From: JAVVPO01 sp036655715
Lineage (GTDB): Bacteria > Bacillota > Clostridia > Lachnospirales > Cellulosilyticaceae
Direction: 5' to 3'
Assembly (NCBI GenBank): GCA_036655715.1
Contig: JAVVPO010000064.1
Span: forward strand, 1-14,706
DNA length: 14,706 nt
Shown: in pieces, positions 14,662 to 14,706 of the stretch
Numbering within the stretch: the first letter of the stretch is position 1
Layout: every line of letters starts with the position of its first letter
Made by a program: the position numbers and the translations under genes
Notes under the pieces: model-generated
What the model was told of the DNA's origin: nothing
What the model saw: the letters and a program-made list of their open reading frames with translations, nothing else
Databases searched by the model: none

Positions 14662-14706
14662 TTAATTTCTAAGTGCCTGGTCTAACGCCACCTTCTTTGG
14701 AAGTTG
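14662..14706 (-). other. Possible 3' end of a convergent minus-strand gene (window edge)
   Basis: On the minus strand one frame is open from the window edge for 14 codons (QLPKKVALDQALRN) to a TAA at 14662-14664. Another frame reads TSKEGGVRPGT and then stops. The cassette terminator lies just beyond, as expected between convergent genes. The stretch is far too short to decide that it codes. Confidence 0.2.

Noticed and set aside
14581..14706. Duplicate of the tmRNA 3' end marking an integrated element after the cassette
   Set aside because: No copy of the tmRNA T-arm/acceptor sequence (GGTTCGATTCCCC...CACCTCCA) is present between 13646 and 14706, and no integrase gene is visible, so there is no evidence for an attachment-site pair within the window.

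Overview
The window is low-GC DNA with every recognisable gene on the + strand. It has AGGAGG-type ribosome binding sites, a clostridial-type tmRNA tag and the rnr/smpB/ssrA neighbourhood common in Bacillota. This points to an anaerobic Bacillota of class Clostridia, perhaps Lachnospirales-like; genus cannot be fixed from the sequence alone.

Region 1 (1-8174) is a tightly packed tetrapyrrole operon: hemA (5' end cut by the window), hemC, a cobA-hemD fusion, hemB, hemL and a precorrin-2 dehydrogenase (sirC type). Together they cover every step from glutamyl-tRNA to sirohydrochlorin: glutamyl-tRNA > glutamate-1-semialdehyde > 5-aminolevulinate > porphobilinogen > hydroxymethylbilane > uroporphyrinogen III > precorrin-2 > sirohydrochlorin. 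No gene of the later protoheme branch is present, so the likely outputs are cobalamin or siroheme. A cytosolic GH20 beta-N-acetylhexosaminidase lies 24 bases behind, without an intervening terminator, and the unit ends in a hairpin at 8114-8174.

Region 2 (8175-13645) is an RNA quality-control neighbourhood: rnr (RNase R), smpB and ssrA (tmRNA). The tmRNA encodes the tag AENNLAIAA, has a G3:U alanine identity pair and lacks an encoded CCA. Between rnr and smpB sits an independently transcribed membrane protein with both a GGDEF and an HD-GYP domain, predicted to make and/or break cyclic di-GMP. The 344 bases before rnr hold promoter-like sites, a nested AT-rich inverted repeat and one doubtful 26-codon frame.

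Region 3 (13646-14706), just after the tmRNA terminator, is a two-gene cassette. It encodes a small polymerase-beta-fold nucleotidyltransferase (DUF6036-like) and an overlapping, unrecognised 113-residue protein, closed by its own strong hairpin. It looks like an accessory module and is the best candidate for an undescribed system here. The last 67 bases may carry the 3' end of a convergent minus-strand gene.
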